The notes under the pieces were generated by a model. It was not told the origin of the DNA, ran no database searches, and saw nothing but the letters and a program-made list of their open reading frames with translations. A stretch of DNA of 64,000 nucleotides, taken from contig JAOSKE010000004.1 of the NCBI GenBank assembly GCA_027493775.1, positions 177,000 to 240,999 on the forward strand, in the 5' to 3' direction. This DNA is from Kiritimatiellia bacterium (GTDB lineage: Bacteria > Verrucomicrobiota > Kiritimatiellia > CAIVKH01). Position 1 is the first letter of the stretch. Every line of letters starts with the position of its first letter. A program made the translations under genes and the position numbers. Below are positions 32,897-42,501 of the stretch, piece after piece.

Positions 32897-33014
32897 TGCA
32901 TCGGAAATAGGCAGATGCGCTCCTGTATGCGTCGGCAATGGTCGTAGGAGTGGAGCGAATTCGTGCCTGTTTGCCAAGTGGAGCCGCCGCGATTTAGCCG
33001 CCTTGCCCTTGGGG

Positions 33015-34016
33015 TCAAGCGGTGTGCCCGGTGGCGTCGTTGATTTCCTGTAACTGGCGCTGGAGGCCCGCAGATTCCTGACGCCAGAAGGAGGTGGTTC
33101 CCCAGTCAGGTGCGATGCGGGCGAATCCGCCGTCGGCGCGTTGGCGGGCGCACCAAGCGGTAAAGTGTATCATTCGCATTGCGCGTAGGGGTTCGATCAG
33201 GCGGAGCGTGGAATAGTCGAAATCGCGGAAGGTTTCATAGCCTTCGAGCAGACGATCAAGTTCTGTGCGGGAATGTTTGAGATGATTGGGCAGAACCATC
33301 CATAGGTCTTGAACCGGCGGCCCCATGGCCATGTCATCGAAATCAATAATGAAGAACGGTTCGCCCGGCCGTCCGAGAATGTTTGCGCAGTGGCAGTCAC
33401 CGTGAATACGGATGGGCGATAGGTTTTCGAAGAGCGGTGAAATGTGCTCAATAATTTCGCGAACGATTTGCTCGTATTCGCGACGAACGCCGAGCGATGG
33501 AAAGTCGCTTTGCAAAATTAACGAGAGCTGCTTCTCTGTCGCGCGTTGCGGGGTGAGTGTGATTCGATGCTGCGCCGGCCGCTGTGAGCCGACGATGTGC
33601 ATACGCGCCAAGAGTCGTCCGAGTTCCAGCCACTGTTCCGAATCCGGTTCTTCCAAGGGGCGTCCGCCTTTTTTCGGATAGACCGCATAGAACATTCCGT
33701 TTTGCTCGTGCAGCGTTTTCCCGGCCGAATCGGCGAGGGGCGCAATCACGGGTATTTCCGCGTTGGTGAGTTCGGTGACAAAGTCCTGCTCGTCCTGTAG
33801 CGCTGCGCGTGTCCAGCGGTGGGGACGGTAAAACTTCACGACGACCCAGGCGCCGTCTTCCATCTGCACGTCATATACGCGGTTGATGTAGCTGCCGAGT
33901 GGGCGGCACAGATTCGTTGAGCGTCTGCCGAGCGCCGCTTCGACGAGGGTGAGAACGACGTCCGGGGTGAGTTGGGAAAAGTCAGAGAGCGATTCGTCGG
34001 ACTTCAAGTTATTCAC
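33015..34016 (-). CDS. srkA: Stress response kinase A (SrkA/RdoA, YihE family)
   Basis: This 333-residue aminoglycoside-phosphotransferase-fold kinase starts with FSQLTPDVVLTLVEAALGRRSTN and has the Lys strand WVVVKFYRPHRWT, the catalytic loop RIHGDCHCANIL (HGD) and the metal Asp in FFIIDFDDMAMGPPVQDLWM. SrkA phosphorylates Ser/Thr and counters MazEF-mediated death in E. coli. It overlaps trpD by 4 bases, an unexpected operon partner. Confidence 0.9.
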   Translation of the reverse strand: MNNLKSDESLSDFSQLTPDVVLTLVEAALGRRSTNLCRPLGSYINRVYDVQMEDGAWVVVKFYRPHRWTRAALQDEQDFVTELTNAEIPVIAPLADSAGKTLHEQNGMFYAVYPKKGGRPLEEPDSEQWLELGRLLARMHIVGSQRPAQHRITLTPQRATEKQLSLILQSDFPSLGVRREYEQIVREIIEHISPLFENLSPIRIHGDCHCANILGRPGEPFFIIDFDDMAMGPPVQDLWMVLPNHLKHSRTELDRLLEGYETFRDFDYSTLRLIEPLRAMRMIHFTAWCARQRADGGFARIAPDWGTTSFWRQESAGLQRQLQEINDATGHTA

Positions 34017-35023
34017 GCTTTCGTCGCGGCGACGAGTTGATCGAGTTTTTGCTTTGCCGCGCCACTGTCAATCGAGCGCCGCGCTTTCTCCAGCGCCTCT
34101 TCGAATTGCGTCGCCTTGCCGCCGGCGATGATGGCCGCCGCCGCGTTGACGCAAACGATATCGCGCCGCGCCCCAGACTCGCCTGCAAGGATTTCGTGAA
34201 TCAGGTTTGCGTTGAATGTCGGATCGCCGCCGGCAAGATCGGCGGGCTTCGCAAAGGAGATCCCGTGTTCACGCGGATCGAATTCGGATGATTTGACGCT
34301 GCCGTCAGTCACTTCCGCAATGAACGTCGTCGTGGTCGTTGTAATTTCGTCGAGTCCATCTGCGCCGTGAACAACGAAGAGATGCTTGATCTCCAGCGCC
34401 TCTGCCGCCCGCGCCATCGTGAGCACGAGATCACGGTGATAAACGCCGAGTACGCCGTAGCGCGCACTAGCGGGGTTGGAGAGGGGGCCGAGGATATTGA
34501 AAATCGTGCGAATTCCGATTTCGCGGCGTGACCCGATGGCGTATTTCATCGCCGGGTGCAGACTTGGCGCGAAAAGAAAGGCGATGCCTATATTTTGCAG
34601 GCACGCCTCCATCACGGCCGGTGCGACACCGATATTTACGCCGAGTGCTTCCAAAACATCCGCGCTCCCGCTCTTGCTCGAAACACTGCGGTTGCCGTGT
34701 TTTGCAACGATGATTCCCGCGCCAGCCGCGACGAGCGCCGCTGCTGTGGAGATATTAAAGGTGTTTGCGCCGTCACCGCCCGTGCCGCACGTGTCCACGA
34801 CGATCCCGGAGGGTGGATGAACGGCGGTGAAGTGTTCGCGCATTGCCTTCGCACTGCCCGCGATGACCTCGGGCGTTTCGCCACGAATGCGCAGTGCAGT
34901 GATGAAGGACGCGATTTGAGAAGGCGTCGCTTCGCCTGCCATGATCTCGCGCAGTGTCGCATGCGCCTCCTCGTGGGAGAGGGGTTCGTTGTTGACGAGT
35001 TTGGCTATGGCTTCACGAATCAT
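34013..35023 (-). CDS. trpD: Anthranilate phosphoribosyltransferase
   Basis: This 336-residue protein has the TrpD N-terminal helices and the PRPP site VDTCGTGGDGANTFNISTAAA, then KHGNRSVSSKSGSADVLEALG and FLFAPSLHPAMKY. It joins anthranilate to PRPP in tryptophan synthesis. No other trp gene is in the window, so the pathway is dispersed in this genome. It is the first gene of a two-gene unit with srkA. Confidence 0.95.
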   Translation of the reverse strand: MIREAIAKLVNNEPLSHEEAHATLREIMAGEATPSQIASFITALRIRGETPEVIAGSAKAMREHFTAVHPPSGIVVDTCGTGGDGANTFNISTAAALVAAGAGIIVAKHGNRSVSSKSGSADVLEALGVNIGVAPAVMEACLQNIGIAFLFAPSLHPAMKYAIGSRREIGIRTIFNILGPLSNPASARYGVLGVYHRDLVLTMARAAEALEIKHLFVVHGADGLDEITTTTTTFIAEVTDGSVKSSEFDPREHGISFAKPADLAGGDPTFNANLIHEILAGESGARRDIVCVNAAAAIIAGGKATQFEEALEKARRSIDSGAAKQKLDQLVAATKA

Positions 35024-35101
35024 GTGTAAAATAGAGTAATGCGAGCGACTTCTATACTCTGGTTTGAGGCGTTGCGCCAGTCTCTCTTGCGCCTGCGCGG
35101 G

Positions 35102-36253
35102 TTATTCGGATTTATCCAAGTCGAACTTATGCACTTCGCTCAGCGCGTAGCGGTCGGTCATCCCGGAGAGATAGTCACAGGCCGCGCGCCAAACGCCGTC
35201 TTTTTTAATTCGCGCCTGCGCCTTTCCGCCCATTACTTCGGGGTGAGCGACATAGTACAGAAATAGGCGACGCATCAGTGCCGTGGCCTCGCGGTTCGCG
35301 GTGTCCACGATCGGTGACCAGTACATATTCGCGAAAAGAAACTTGCGGAAGTCCCGCATAATTTCGCGCATCATCGGGCTGTAGGAGATGATCCGATGCG
35401 GACAACGCATTACATCGTCGGGCGATTGCGGCTTGTATTTGCTGAGCTGTTCTTCGCTATGCCGCAGGACATCCTCGACCTGCATGTCCAGCAGCGCGCG
35501 AATTCCGGCGGCCATCCGCTGGGCGTCCGGCAACGTTCCAAACTGTTCGTGAACGCGCTCCATCGCGCGTTGCCACGCCGCCGTTTCGAGCAACAAGTTT
35601 TCCGTGAGCACGCCCGATTCGAGCCCATCGTCCACATCGTGCGCGCTGTAGGTCATATCGTCGGCCACGTCCGCGATTTGTGCCTCGATGTACTGGTGCG
35701 GGCCAATGGAGCGACCGTCCACCTGAAAGCCGGGAATCGCGGCCTGGTGTTTATACAGGCCCGCGCGAGTTTCCCACGTGAGGTTGAGTCCGGGATGGCC
35801 GGGGTAGGCGAATTCGAGTTCTTCCACCCAGCGGACGCTTTGAAGATTGTGATCGAAGCCGCCATGATCGGCCATCAGTTCATTCAGCGCCTCTTCGCCC
35901 GCGTGTCCAAATGGGCTGTGCCCGATGTCATGGGCGAGGGCGATGGCCTCTGTCAAATCGGAGTTTGCGCCGAGTGAACGAGCGAGTGTGCGCCCGACGG
36001 CGGTCATCTCCAGCGTATGGGTGAGTCGTGTGCGATAGTGATCCGCCGTGCCATTGATGAAGACTTGCGTCTTGTATTCAAGGCGGCGAAAACAGCGGCT
36101 GTGCAGGATCCGGTCGCGATCACGCTGAAACTCTGCGCGGTGTTCGTGCGGGGGTTCGGCGAAGCGTCTGCCGTGCGACTGCGCACTCCGCGCCGCGTAC
36201 GGCGCGAGCGTGGCTTCTTCGAGCGCTTCTGTTTCTTTTCTAGAACGGAGCAT
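35102..36253 (-). CDS. dgt: dGTP triphosphohydrolase (dGTPase)
   Basis: The protein has the Dgt HD core: HSRCFRRLEYKTQVF, RLTHTLEMTAVGR (first His), AHDIGHSPFGHAGEEAL (HD pair) and IADVADDMTYSAHDVDDGLESG. It hydrolyses dGTP to deoxyguanosine and triphosphate and can lower phage replication. I use MLRSRKETEALEE (36253, 383 residues); a start at 36265 is also possible. The 5-prime end is divergent from the NUDIX gene with about 50 bases between them. Confidence 0.9.
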   Translation of the reverse strand: MLRSRKETEALEEATLAPYAARSAQSHGRRFAEPPHEHRAEFQRDRDRILHSRCFRRLEYKTQVFINGTADHYRTRLTHTLEMTAVGRTLARSLGANSDLTEAIALAHDIGHSPFGHAGEEALNELMADHGGFDHNLQSVRWVEELEFAYPGHPGLNLTWETRAGLYKHQAAIPGFQVDGRSIGPHQYIEAQIADVADDMTYSAHDVDDGLESGVLTENLLLETAAWQRAMERVHEQFGTLPDAQRMAAGIRALLDMQVEDVLRHSEEQLSKYKPQSPDDVMRCPHRIISYSPMMREIMRDFRKFLFANMYWSPIVDTANREATALMRRLFLYYVAHPEVMGGKAQARIKKDGVWRAACDYLSGMTDRYALSEVHKFDLDKSE

Positions 36254-36303
36254 AACGGCTATCATAGAGTGTATGGAACCGACCGCAATGTCGGAGCGGG
36301 ACA

Positions 36304-36840
36304 ATGAACGAGAAAACATTAACGAGCGAAACCGTCTTTACGGGCAGTCTGATTCAAGTGGATGTGCTTCAGGTTGAACTGGAGACCGGCCAAACAGCCC
36401 GGCGCGAATTGGTGCGACACCCCGGCGCCGTCTGTGTCTTGCTGCGCACGCCCGACGGGCGATTCGCCTTCGTACGTCAATTTCGTGTCGGTGCCCAAAA
36501 GGAGATGCTCGAAGTGGTCGCGGGCCTTTTGAATTCCGGTGAGGAGCCGGAGCAAGCGGCGCATCGCGAGGTGCGAGAGGAGACCGGGTTTTTACTGAAG
36601 CGCCTGACGCGGATGGGCAATCTGTATCCGACTCCCGGCTATGTATCCGAGCGGATTGTCTGCTATTATGGCGAGGCAGGGGAGCAGGGTTCGCGGCAAC
36701 TGGACCCTGACGAACGGGTGGAAGTGGAGTTTTTTGGGGAGACCGAGATGAAGGCGCGGATACGGCAGGGCGAAATTGAGGACGCCAAGACACTGGCCGC
36801 ATGGGCGCTCTATCAGAACGGCGCAGCGGAGGAAAAATGA
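36304..36840 (+). CDS. NUDIX hydrolase, ADP-ribose pyrophosphatase type
   Basis: This 178-residue protein carries the NUDIX box GLLNSGEEPEQAAHREVREETGF (GX5EX7REUXEEXGU) near residues 76-98, followed by LYPTPGYVSERI, typical of the ADP-sugar pyrophosphatase group. It would hydrolyse ADP-ribose or nucleotide sugars. The stop overlaps the start of the YihY gene (ATGA). Confidence 0.9.
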   Translation: MNEKTLTSETVFTGSLIQVDVLQVELETGQTARRELVRHPGAVCVLLRTPDGRFAFVRQFRVGAQKEMLEVVAGLLNSGEEPEQAAHREVREETGFLLKRLTRMGNLYPTPGYVSERIVCYYGEAGEQGSRQLDPDERVEVEFFGETEMKARIRQGEIEDAKTLAAWALYQNGAAEEK

Positions 36841-38199
36841 GCAAAGATGAAGCAGGATTATTGCGACGCGCCCGAAACTTTTTCTGGCACGACGCATGGA
36901 CGGACGAGCTGACCTCTGTCAGCGGACTCCGTGGTTTCATCATTCGCTTTCTGCGCGTGATGCAGCTCGTCGTTCGTGGCTTCCGCGAAGACAACCTTGC
37001 GATGCACGCCGCCGCGCTCACCTTTGCCACGCTGGTTTCCCTTGTCCCGCTGTTCACCCTGGGCTTTGCGATGCTCAAGGGCTTTGGCGGAGGGGGAGGA
37101 AGCGTCGGCGCGACTCGCCGATGCGATCGAAACCATGCCACACCAATTTCAGGAGTTTGTGAACTCGATGATGGGCGTTGTCATGCACGCCAACTTCCGC
37201 ACACTCGGCTGGGTGGGGGTGGCGGTGCTGTTTATTACCGCCGTCCAGGTGTTGAGCAGCATCGAATCTTCATTCAACCACATCTGGGGCGTTAGGGAAT
37301 CGCGCGGAATTTGGCGGAAGTTCACCAACTACGTCAGCATTACCGTCGTTGTCCCGATCTTGATTATGACCGCCTTCGCAGTCAGCGCGTCATTGAAACA
37401 TCAGGTGGTCGCGGCGCATATCAGCGAGACGACGATGCTCTATCGGACGCTTCTCGCCCTCACTCCACTGGCCACGATTTGGGTCGCATTTTTTCTGCTG
37501 TTCATTTTCATGCCGAACACCTACGTCAACCGCCGTGCCGCCGCGACGAGCGCGTTGCTGACGGCGCTGCTGTGGCTCGGTTGGCAGCGCATCTACATTT
37601 CGATGCAAGTCGCGCTATCCCGCTACGACGCGGTTTATGGAAGCTTCGCCGCGATCCCGATTTTCCTGCTCTGGCTCTCCGTCTGTTGGATGCTGATTCT
37701 CTTCGGCTCAGAGTTTGCCTTTGCGTTGCAGCATCACGTCACCTATCACCTCGAACGCATCGCCGCCCGCGCAAGTGTTCGCGCCAAGCTGACACTTGTT
37801 GTAGCGATGGTCCTCGATGCCGCCCGCGCATTGCGCGGAGAGATCAAGGTATTGAATGTGGGAGCGTATGCTCAATCACATCGCGTTCCAATTCGACTCC
37901 TGAACGACCTCGCCTCGCTCCTCGCCAAGAATGGATTACTCGCAGAGCGTGCCGACGATCCCGGTAGCTACATCCTTTCACGCGACCCCCATTCGATTCT
38001 CGTGCAAGAAATCCTCGACCTCGTAATGCGCGATGGCCAGGCCCCCAAAAGTCTCGACGTAAAAAGCGTCGAACCCGCCGTCGCCCGCGTCATCTCCGGC
38101 CTCCAACGCGGAATCGAACAAGGACTCGACGGCCTGAGCATCAACGACTTGATGCAAGAGAGGGCGGAGGGTGAAAAGCGCAACGCGCATAGCGCATAA
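36837..38199 (+). CDS. YihY/BrkB (UPF0761) family membrane protein (one frameshift)
   Basis: The start ATG at 36837 overlaps the NUDIX stop. The first part (RFLRVMQLVVRGFREDNLAMHAAALTFATLVSLVPLFTLGFAMLKG) and, after a break in a G-run near 37100, the second part (GVAVLFITAVQVLSSIESSFNHIWGVRESRGIWRKF and later FLLWLSVCWMLILFGSEFAFA) together match the YihY family with six membrane helices. A cytosolic winged-helix-like C-terminus of about 140 residues follows, common in larger homologues. Function is unsettled. The break is at a homopolymer and may be an error. Confidence 0.85.
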
Positions 38200-38450
38200 C
38201 GCAGAGCGTTTTCGAAGAGCGAAGACGCGCTGAAGGCCGTGTGTAGGGAAAACTTCCAAGGCTTGGAAGTCTTGCACGAAACGACTTCCAAGGGTTGGAA
38301 ATTAGGATAAACATATCCGAATTAGAGGAGAGGTCGCGCGGCGGGGGAAAATTGTTAACCACAAAAGGCACAAATGACACAAAACGCATGGCGTGATGAT
38401 GTGAAAAAGTGTTAACCACGGATACGCGCGAAAGGACGCGGAAAGGGGAG
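38200..38450. other. Intergenic DNA with dispersed A-rich and palindromic repeats
   Basis: No gene is seen. CTTCCAAGGCTTGGAAG (near 38257) and ACTTCCAAGGGTTGGAAAT (near 38283) are near-palindromes, with a relative at 22313. The motif TTAACCACAAAAGGCACAAA (near 38354) recurs near 39053. Such motifs scatter through non-coding DNA here. Confidence 0.4.
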
Positions 38451-39010
38451 TTGTTGTGTGGTGCACGATTCTGCTGTGGTTGGTAGGGCGCGACTGCCAG
38501 GCGCGCCGCGGGAGTTGTGGGGATATCAACCGAAGGGGAATAATAAATCGATTTGGAACGTCGCGATTGATCGTTAAGGTTTAGGCTGGCCCGGCGGTCC
38601 AGCCCTACCTAAAACGGCAAAGTGTTGTGTGGTTCACGATTTTACTGTGGTTGGTAGGGCGCGACTGCCAGGCGCGCCGCGGGGTTTGGGGTTCACAAGC
38701 GAAGGAAAATAATAAACCAACTTGTTTCGTCGCGATTGATCGTGAAGGTTTAGGCCGGCCCAGCGGTCGCCCTACCTAAAACGGCAAACTGTTGTGTTGT
38801 TCACGATTCCGCTGTGCTGGTAGGGCGCGATTGCCAGGCGCGCCGCGGGGTTTGGGGTTCACAAGCGAAGGAAAATAATAAACCAACTTGTTTCGTCGCG
38901 ATTGATCGTGAAGGTTTAGGCCGGCCCGGCGGTCCAGCCCTACCTAAAACGGCAAACTGTTGTGTGGTTCACGATTCCGCTGTGGCTGGTAGGGCGCGAC
39001 CGTCCTCCAT
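38451..39010. repeat. Tandem repeat, unit about 168 bp, 3.3 copies
   Basis: Units start at about 38451, 38622, 38789 and 38957, the last cut short near 39010. Each begins TTGTGTGGTTCACGATT, has GGTAGGGCGCGACTGCCAGG about 25 bases on, and ends with GGTCCAGCCCTACCTAAAA. GGTAGGGC and GCCCTACC at the two ends of the core are complementary, so each unit could fold. Later units are about 95 percent alike; the first is more diverged. No reading frame spans the repeat. Confidence 0.85.
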
Positions 39011-39724
39011 AGGCGGGCAAGCTGAACGCGCCGAATGTGAGTGAAAAGATTGTTAACCACAAAAAGCACAAAAGACACAAAACGTTAGCGTATGACGTGA
39101 AGTATTTTAACCGCAGAAAGCGCGGAAAAGACGCGGAAATGGGATTGTCCACACGTTATGAGTGTGAAGCTAGTGTCAGCCCTTGCAATTAAATTGTGTC
39201 GAAATGTTTGGCACAATGAATAGGGCTGGGTTCTGGGTATTGACAGATTTATGATTTGGGACTGCTGCCCCTCCTCTTCATCGGTGGTTTGAGGCAAGGC
39301 AAAGCGTGTTGACCCAGAGCGGTGAAGGGCTGATGAATGCCTCCATGATTCCTTTCGCGGCCTGAATGATGGCGACAAGATCGTGGGGAACCCGACATGC
39401 TGCAACCGAATGAACTTTCTTGCCGTGGCTTCGACTCCTTCTCTGGGTCACTCGCCTCGTTCTTGTCGTCAGGCCCTGCGACAATTTGTTCGGAACGACC
39501 GCCTGCAACAGCGCTGTATTGGCCGACTTCACTTGCCCGCCTCAGTAACCAGTTCGTCCCGAATATGCGTTCATCTGTGCTGCGAGAAGACGCTAAATGA
39601 AAATGTCTAGACTCGACCCTAATGGACCCCGGTGCTTGCTTATATTGTGGCCGAACGCCTACGCTTCACCGTTTGTGGACCCGCCACGGGATCACAATAC
39701 GAGTGGAGGCGATTGGTGAGCGCT
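39011..39724. other. Intergenic region, no gene recognised
   Basis: About 700 bases without a convincing gene. It holds a second copy of the TTAACCACAAAAAGCACAAA motif (near 39053) and TTTTAACCGCAGAAAGCGCGG (near 39107). Short open frames on both strands have no recognisable features. Confidence 0.4.
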
Positions 39725-40642
39725 TCATTCTTCCAACCTCTTCTTGGCGGGATGAACGTTGTACAAAGCGCGGTCCTCTCTTGCGGCAAGGAAATCCTTC
39801 TTGCCCACTAGCTTCTCGAAGTAGAGCTGCGAAGTGGAAAACAGGTCTTGCGCCTCCGCCTTCAAGTATTTTGCGATAGTTCGGCAGTAATCGGGGTCAA
39901 TCTCGACGCCAATACTGTTTCTACCCGTACGCATGGCGGCAATCATTGTTGAACCGGTGCCAGAGAATGGATCAAGGACCGTATCTCCAGTGAATGAAAA
40001 CATGCGGACAAGGCGTCGTGCGAGTTCTACGGGGAAAGGAGCAGGATGATTTTTTGTCGAAGCTCCAGGGATTGTCCATATTTGCTGAAACCACTTGTCA
40101 AATTCATCCTTTGAAATCCGGCTTGAATCTCTTTGCTCATTGGTCGGCCGTCTATATCCGCCGGGCTTCCGCTGCATCAGAATGAACTCCATATCATTCT
40201 TGATTATCGCGTTGGGTTCATACGGCTTCCCCAGAAATTTCGAGCCACTTGTGACCTCGTACGAGGCATTAGATATTTTGTGCCAGATGATCGGATTGAG
40301 GTTGTCGAAGCCCATCTTGCGGCACATGACACAAATGTCTGCGTGAAGGGGAAAGACAAGGTGGCGACCGAATCTCTTGCGAGATACGCATACATCACCG
40401 ACGACACAGACAAGCCGCCCTCCCGGCACTAGAACCCTAAGGGCGTGACGCCAGACCTTTTCGATCTCCAGGAGAAATTCGTCGTATTCGGCTATGTGGC
40501 CAAGTTGCTCGGGCGTGTCGTTATACCGCTTCAGATTCCAGTAAGGCGGAGATGTGATAACTAGATGTATAGACTCGTCAGGTAGAAAGGAAAGGTCTCT
40601 CGCATCGCCGTTAACGAGCCTGTGTGTAGTATTTGCCGCCAT
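39725..40642 (-). CDS. Beta-class site-specific DNA methyltransferase
   Basis: This 305-residue enzyme has motif IV as TSPPYW near residue 30 and motif I as DPFSGTGSTMIAAMRTGRNSIGVEID near residue 230, an order that marks the beta class. TSPPY is more usual for N4-cytosine than N6-adenine enzymes, but some adenine enzymes carry it. It follows the PaeR7I-like nuclease gene by 4 bases, so the two form an R-M pair and this enzyme should protect the same site. I start at MAANTTH (40642); an upstream Met lies inside the nuclease gene. Confidence 0.88.
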   Translation of the reverse strand: MAANTTHRLVNGDARDLSFLPDESIHLVITSPPYWNLKRYNDTPEQLGHIAEYDEFLLEIEKVWRHALRVLVPGGRLVCVVGDVCVSRKRFGRHLVFPLHADICVMCRKMGFDNLNPIIWHKISNASYEVTSGSKFLGKPYEPNAIIKNDMEFILMQRKPGGYRRPTNEQRDSSRISKDEFDKWFQQIWTIPGASTKNHPAPFPVELARRLVRMFSFTGDTVLDPFSGTGSTMIAAMRTGRNSIGVEIDPDYCRTIAKYLKAEAQDLFSTSQLYFEKLVGKKDFLAAREDRALYNVHPAKKRLEE

Positions 40643-40646
40643 GGCG

Positions 40647-41378
40647 CTAGATGCTTGCATGTACACGAGCGAATAGCTCCTTTACAAACCTCTCAACAGA
40701 TAAGTCTGTGGCTGGCGTCTTGAAGTATCCGCGCAATCCAGTCGTGCTTTTTGAGGTTATGAAAGCGGACGATGTATAATGTCTCTCTAAGACCAGCTTC
40801 CTGCAGAATAGTTCATATCGCTTCATGTAAGAGGCGCCTTTGAACTCTTTGAAAACAGGGAAATGTGGCTCGCTAACTTTGACTGCACGAGTGGACGCAT
40901 CGCAGTCTTCAAGCATGAAAAAGTAGCCGAGAAAAGGTTGTGGACCACCCGAAAAGGCTTTTTCTCTGTATGCAGTCCAGAGATCGAGTGCCGTTCCCAT
41001 TGCCTCTTCTGTTCGGTTGTTGAAGTTGTTACCGAACGAAGGACCGACCTGAGACTTGGCCTCGATGGCAGCGATAAGATGGCCGTTCTTGATAACCAGT
41101 AGGTCCCACTCCTTTGTGGGGCGGAAAAAGCCGGGCAGTTCGAGTGATTTGTTGTTGAACACGCACTTCGCCGGAATTCCCGCCGAAGTGATCAACCCCG
41201 CAAACAAACTGATGAAGCCATCCACCTGAGCGCCGCCCGTCACGGCAGCCCGTGCGCCTTGGTCGGTGCGCCCGGAGTCTTGTTGCCTGCGTTACTGCGC
41301 ACTTCGCGTTGTCCAGTAATGCGTTACAGCGCATCGCGTCGCGGTTGCGATTTCTTTCGCTGACATTTGTTTGGCCAT
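40647..41378 (-). pseudogene. PaeR7I/XhoI-like type II restriction endonuclease with in-frame stop
   Basis: The ATG at 41376-41378 opens a frame of 243 residues plus stop, the size of PaeR7I. Residues 17-28 read AVTHYWTTRSAQ, then TAA at 41292-41294, then DSGRTDQGARAAVTGGAQVDGF and on to LPGFFRPTKEWDLLV, IEAKSQVGPSFGNNFNNRTEEA and YELFCRKLVLERHY. The family cuts CTCGAG; Glu and Lys of IEAKS and the Asp of WDLLV are the likely PD-(D/E)XK residues. Restart at MTGGAQVDG would give 198 residues lacking the N-terminal helices. The site specificity is inferred from family. Confidence 0.82.
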
Positions 41379-41560
41379 GTGACAACTGTATCAAAGGACG
41401 CGCATGATTGCCAGTGCGCGGGTTCTCGGATACTCGGCTTCCAGGCGAACGTGGTTTAGGGGCACATCCGATTGAGTGGGGGAGTGTTTGTGCGCTCTTT
41501 GCTCTGATCGTGTGCCACTCCTGTAGAATACTCTTAACATATGCCGGGACATCACTCATA
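41379..41560. other. Junction between R-M genes and the cassette array
   Basis: No gene and no clear attC palindrome is seen in these 182 bases, although the last cassette gene (ending at 41561) should be followed by its own attC here. The distal end of the array may therefore be truncated or decayed at this point. Confidence 0.4.
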
Positions 41561-41854
41561 TCACCCTTCGTCATGTGCTGAACCATCGTAGAGCACTTCA
41601 CCGGTCTGTCTGGATATTAAAATCAAGCGCGAGCTCCTGAGCATAGTGCCATCCTTCCCATCTTTCCACGGGGCACAGATGACCCAACACGGCTCTTCAG
41701 GCTGTTTGTAAATGTGGGCATTCGGGGGTAGCCGCCGAGAGACACGAAATGACTCCAGTTCCGGGGTGCATTTCTGTCGCGCAATGGCAATGGCGGCAGT
41801 CCTACCGGTTGGAGGGAAAAGCCACTGCCGGATATGACGGAACAGTCTTTTCAT
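41561..41854 (-). CDS. Cassette gene: small basic hypothetical protein
   Basis: This 97-residue protein starts MKRLFRHIRQWLFPPTGRTAA, with GGGGAG 7 bases upstream, and includes ELESFRVSRRLPPNAHIYKQPEEPCWVICAPWKDGKDGTMLRSSRLILISRQTGEVLYDGS. The CWVICAPW...LISRxTGEVLYDGSA layout suggests a small beta-rich domain, like proteins with a YBD-type immunity fold, but no family is recognised. It is the most distal gene of the array and begins just left of the attC at 41866. Confidence 0.6.
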   Translation of the reverse strand: MKRLFRHIRQWLFPPTGRTAAIAIARQKCTPELESFRVSRRLPPNAHIYKQPEEPCWVICAPWKDGKDGTMLRSSRLILISRQTGEVLYDGSAHDEG

Positions 41855-41865
41855 TAATCTCCCCT

Positions 41866-41938
41866 GCCCAACGCTCACCTTGACGGTTTCGGCAGTCCGT
41901 CCGCGGGCTGCCGAATACGGTCCGAGGTGTTGTTGGCA
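41866..41938 (-). other. attC site 1
   Basis: GCCCAAC at 41866 and GTTGGCA at 41932 are the two core 7-mers. Between them CTCACCTTGACGG and the CCGAGGTG arm, and CGGCAGTCCGTCCGCGGGCTGCCG, form an imperfect palindrome of 73 bp. Cassette genes on both sides read on the minus strand. Confidence 0.75.
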
Positions 41939-42423
41939 GATTCTTTTCCCCAGATTGCCTTGTGGATGTTCCGTTCCCGGGCCGGTCCCGGGTTCCAGAA
42001 GACAAATGGGGGCCACATTCCCCACCATCGGTCGCAGTAGTCCACTTTGATTCTGGTCGTGTTTTCCTGCGCCTTGCGCAGATCGAAGAGAATGTATTGT
42101 CCGCCCACCGCGCCGATGTCGTACAAGTGGTGGCAGGTGAAGGACAAGGATTCCCCCGGTGTGCTCTCGTGCAGATCAACGGCAAACAGTCTCATCGACA
42201 TTGGGCGCTCAAGTGCGTCTTCAGCCCTGGCTTGAACGCTGCGGGGATTCCCCAGCGTGGAATCCTTGTCAATGTGAAGGTGTTCAAACAGCAGTCGCTC
42301 GGCATGCGAATACGGCATTCTGTACGTTCGCGTTGTCCCGCATCCGGCGACCATATCTGCGATAGCTCCGCCCGCCACCACTGTCGCAAGAATCGTGAGT
42401 AATCTCTTTGGTTTGGGCTTCAT
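41875..42423 (-). CDS. Cassette gene: predicted lipoprotein
   Basis: This 182-residue protein starts MKPKPKRLLTILATVVAGG and has a lipobox ending in Cys (MVAGC, about residue 28). The mature part holds CHHLYDIGAVGGQYILFDLRKAQENTTRIKVDYCDRWW and WPPFVFWNPG. No family is recognised. The last 20 or so residues are encoded inside attC 1, a usual feature of cassette genes. The ATG is 7 bases left of attC 2, so the cassette is compact. Confidence 0.6.
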   Translation of the reverse strand: MKPKPKRLLTILATVVAGGAIADMVAGCGTTRTYRMPYSHAERLLFEHLHIDKDSTLGNPRSVQARAEDALERPMSMRLFAVDLHESTPGESLSFTCHHLYDIGAVGGQYILFDLRKAQENTTRIKVDYCDRWWGMWPPFVFWNPGPARERNIHKAIWGKESANNTSDRIRQPADGLPKPSR

Positions 42424-42429
42424 CTTGTC

Positions 42430-42501
42430 TGCCAACGTCACGGTTGAGGGGACGGCTGGACCGTCCGCGGGACAGCCGTACCCTCAAACCGCTGGTTGGG
42501 G
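42430..42501 (-). other. attC site 2
   Basis: TGCCAAC (42430) and GTTGGGG (42495) bracket CGGTTGAGGGGACGGCTGG and GCCGTACCCTCAAACCG, which pair with a few bulged bases. Total 72 bp. The inner CCGTCCGCGGG is shared with attC 1, 4, 5 and 8, so these sites are one related set. Confidence 0.8.

Noticed and set aside
34013..35023. Tryptophan operon
   Set aside because: Only trpD is present; the overlapping gene is the kinase srkA and no other trp gene is in the window.
38451..39010. Possible CRISPR array
   Set aside because: The repeat unit is about 168 bp with no unique spacers between copies, and no cas genes are present.
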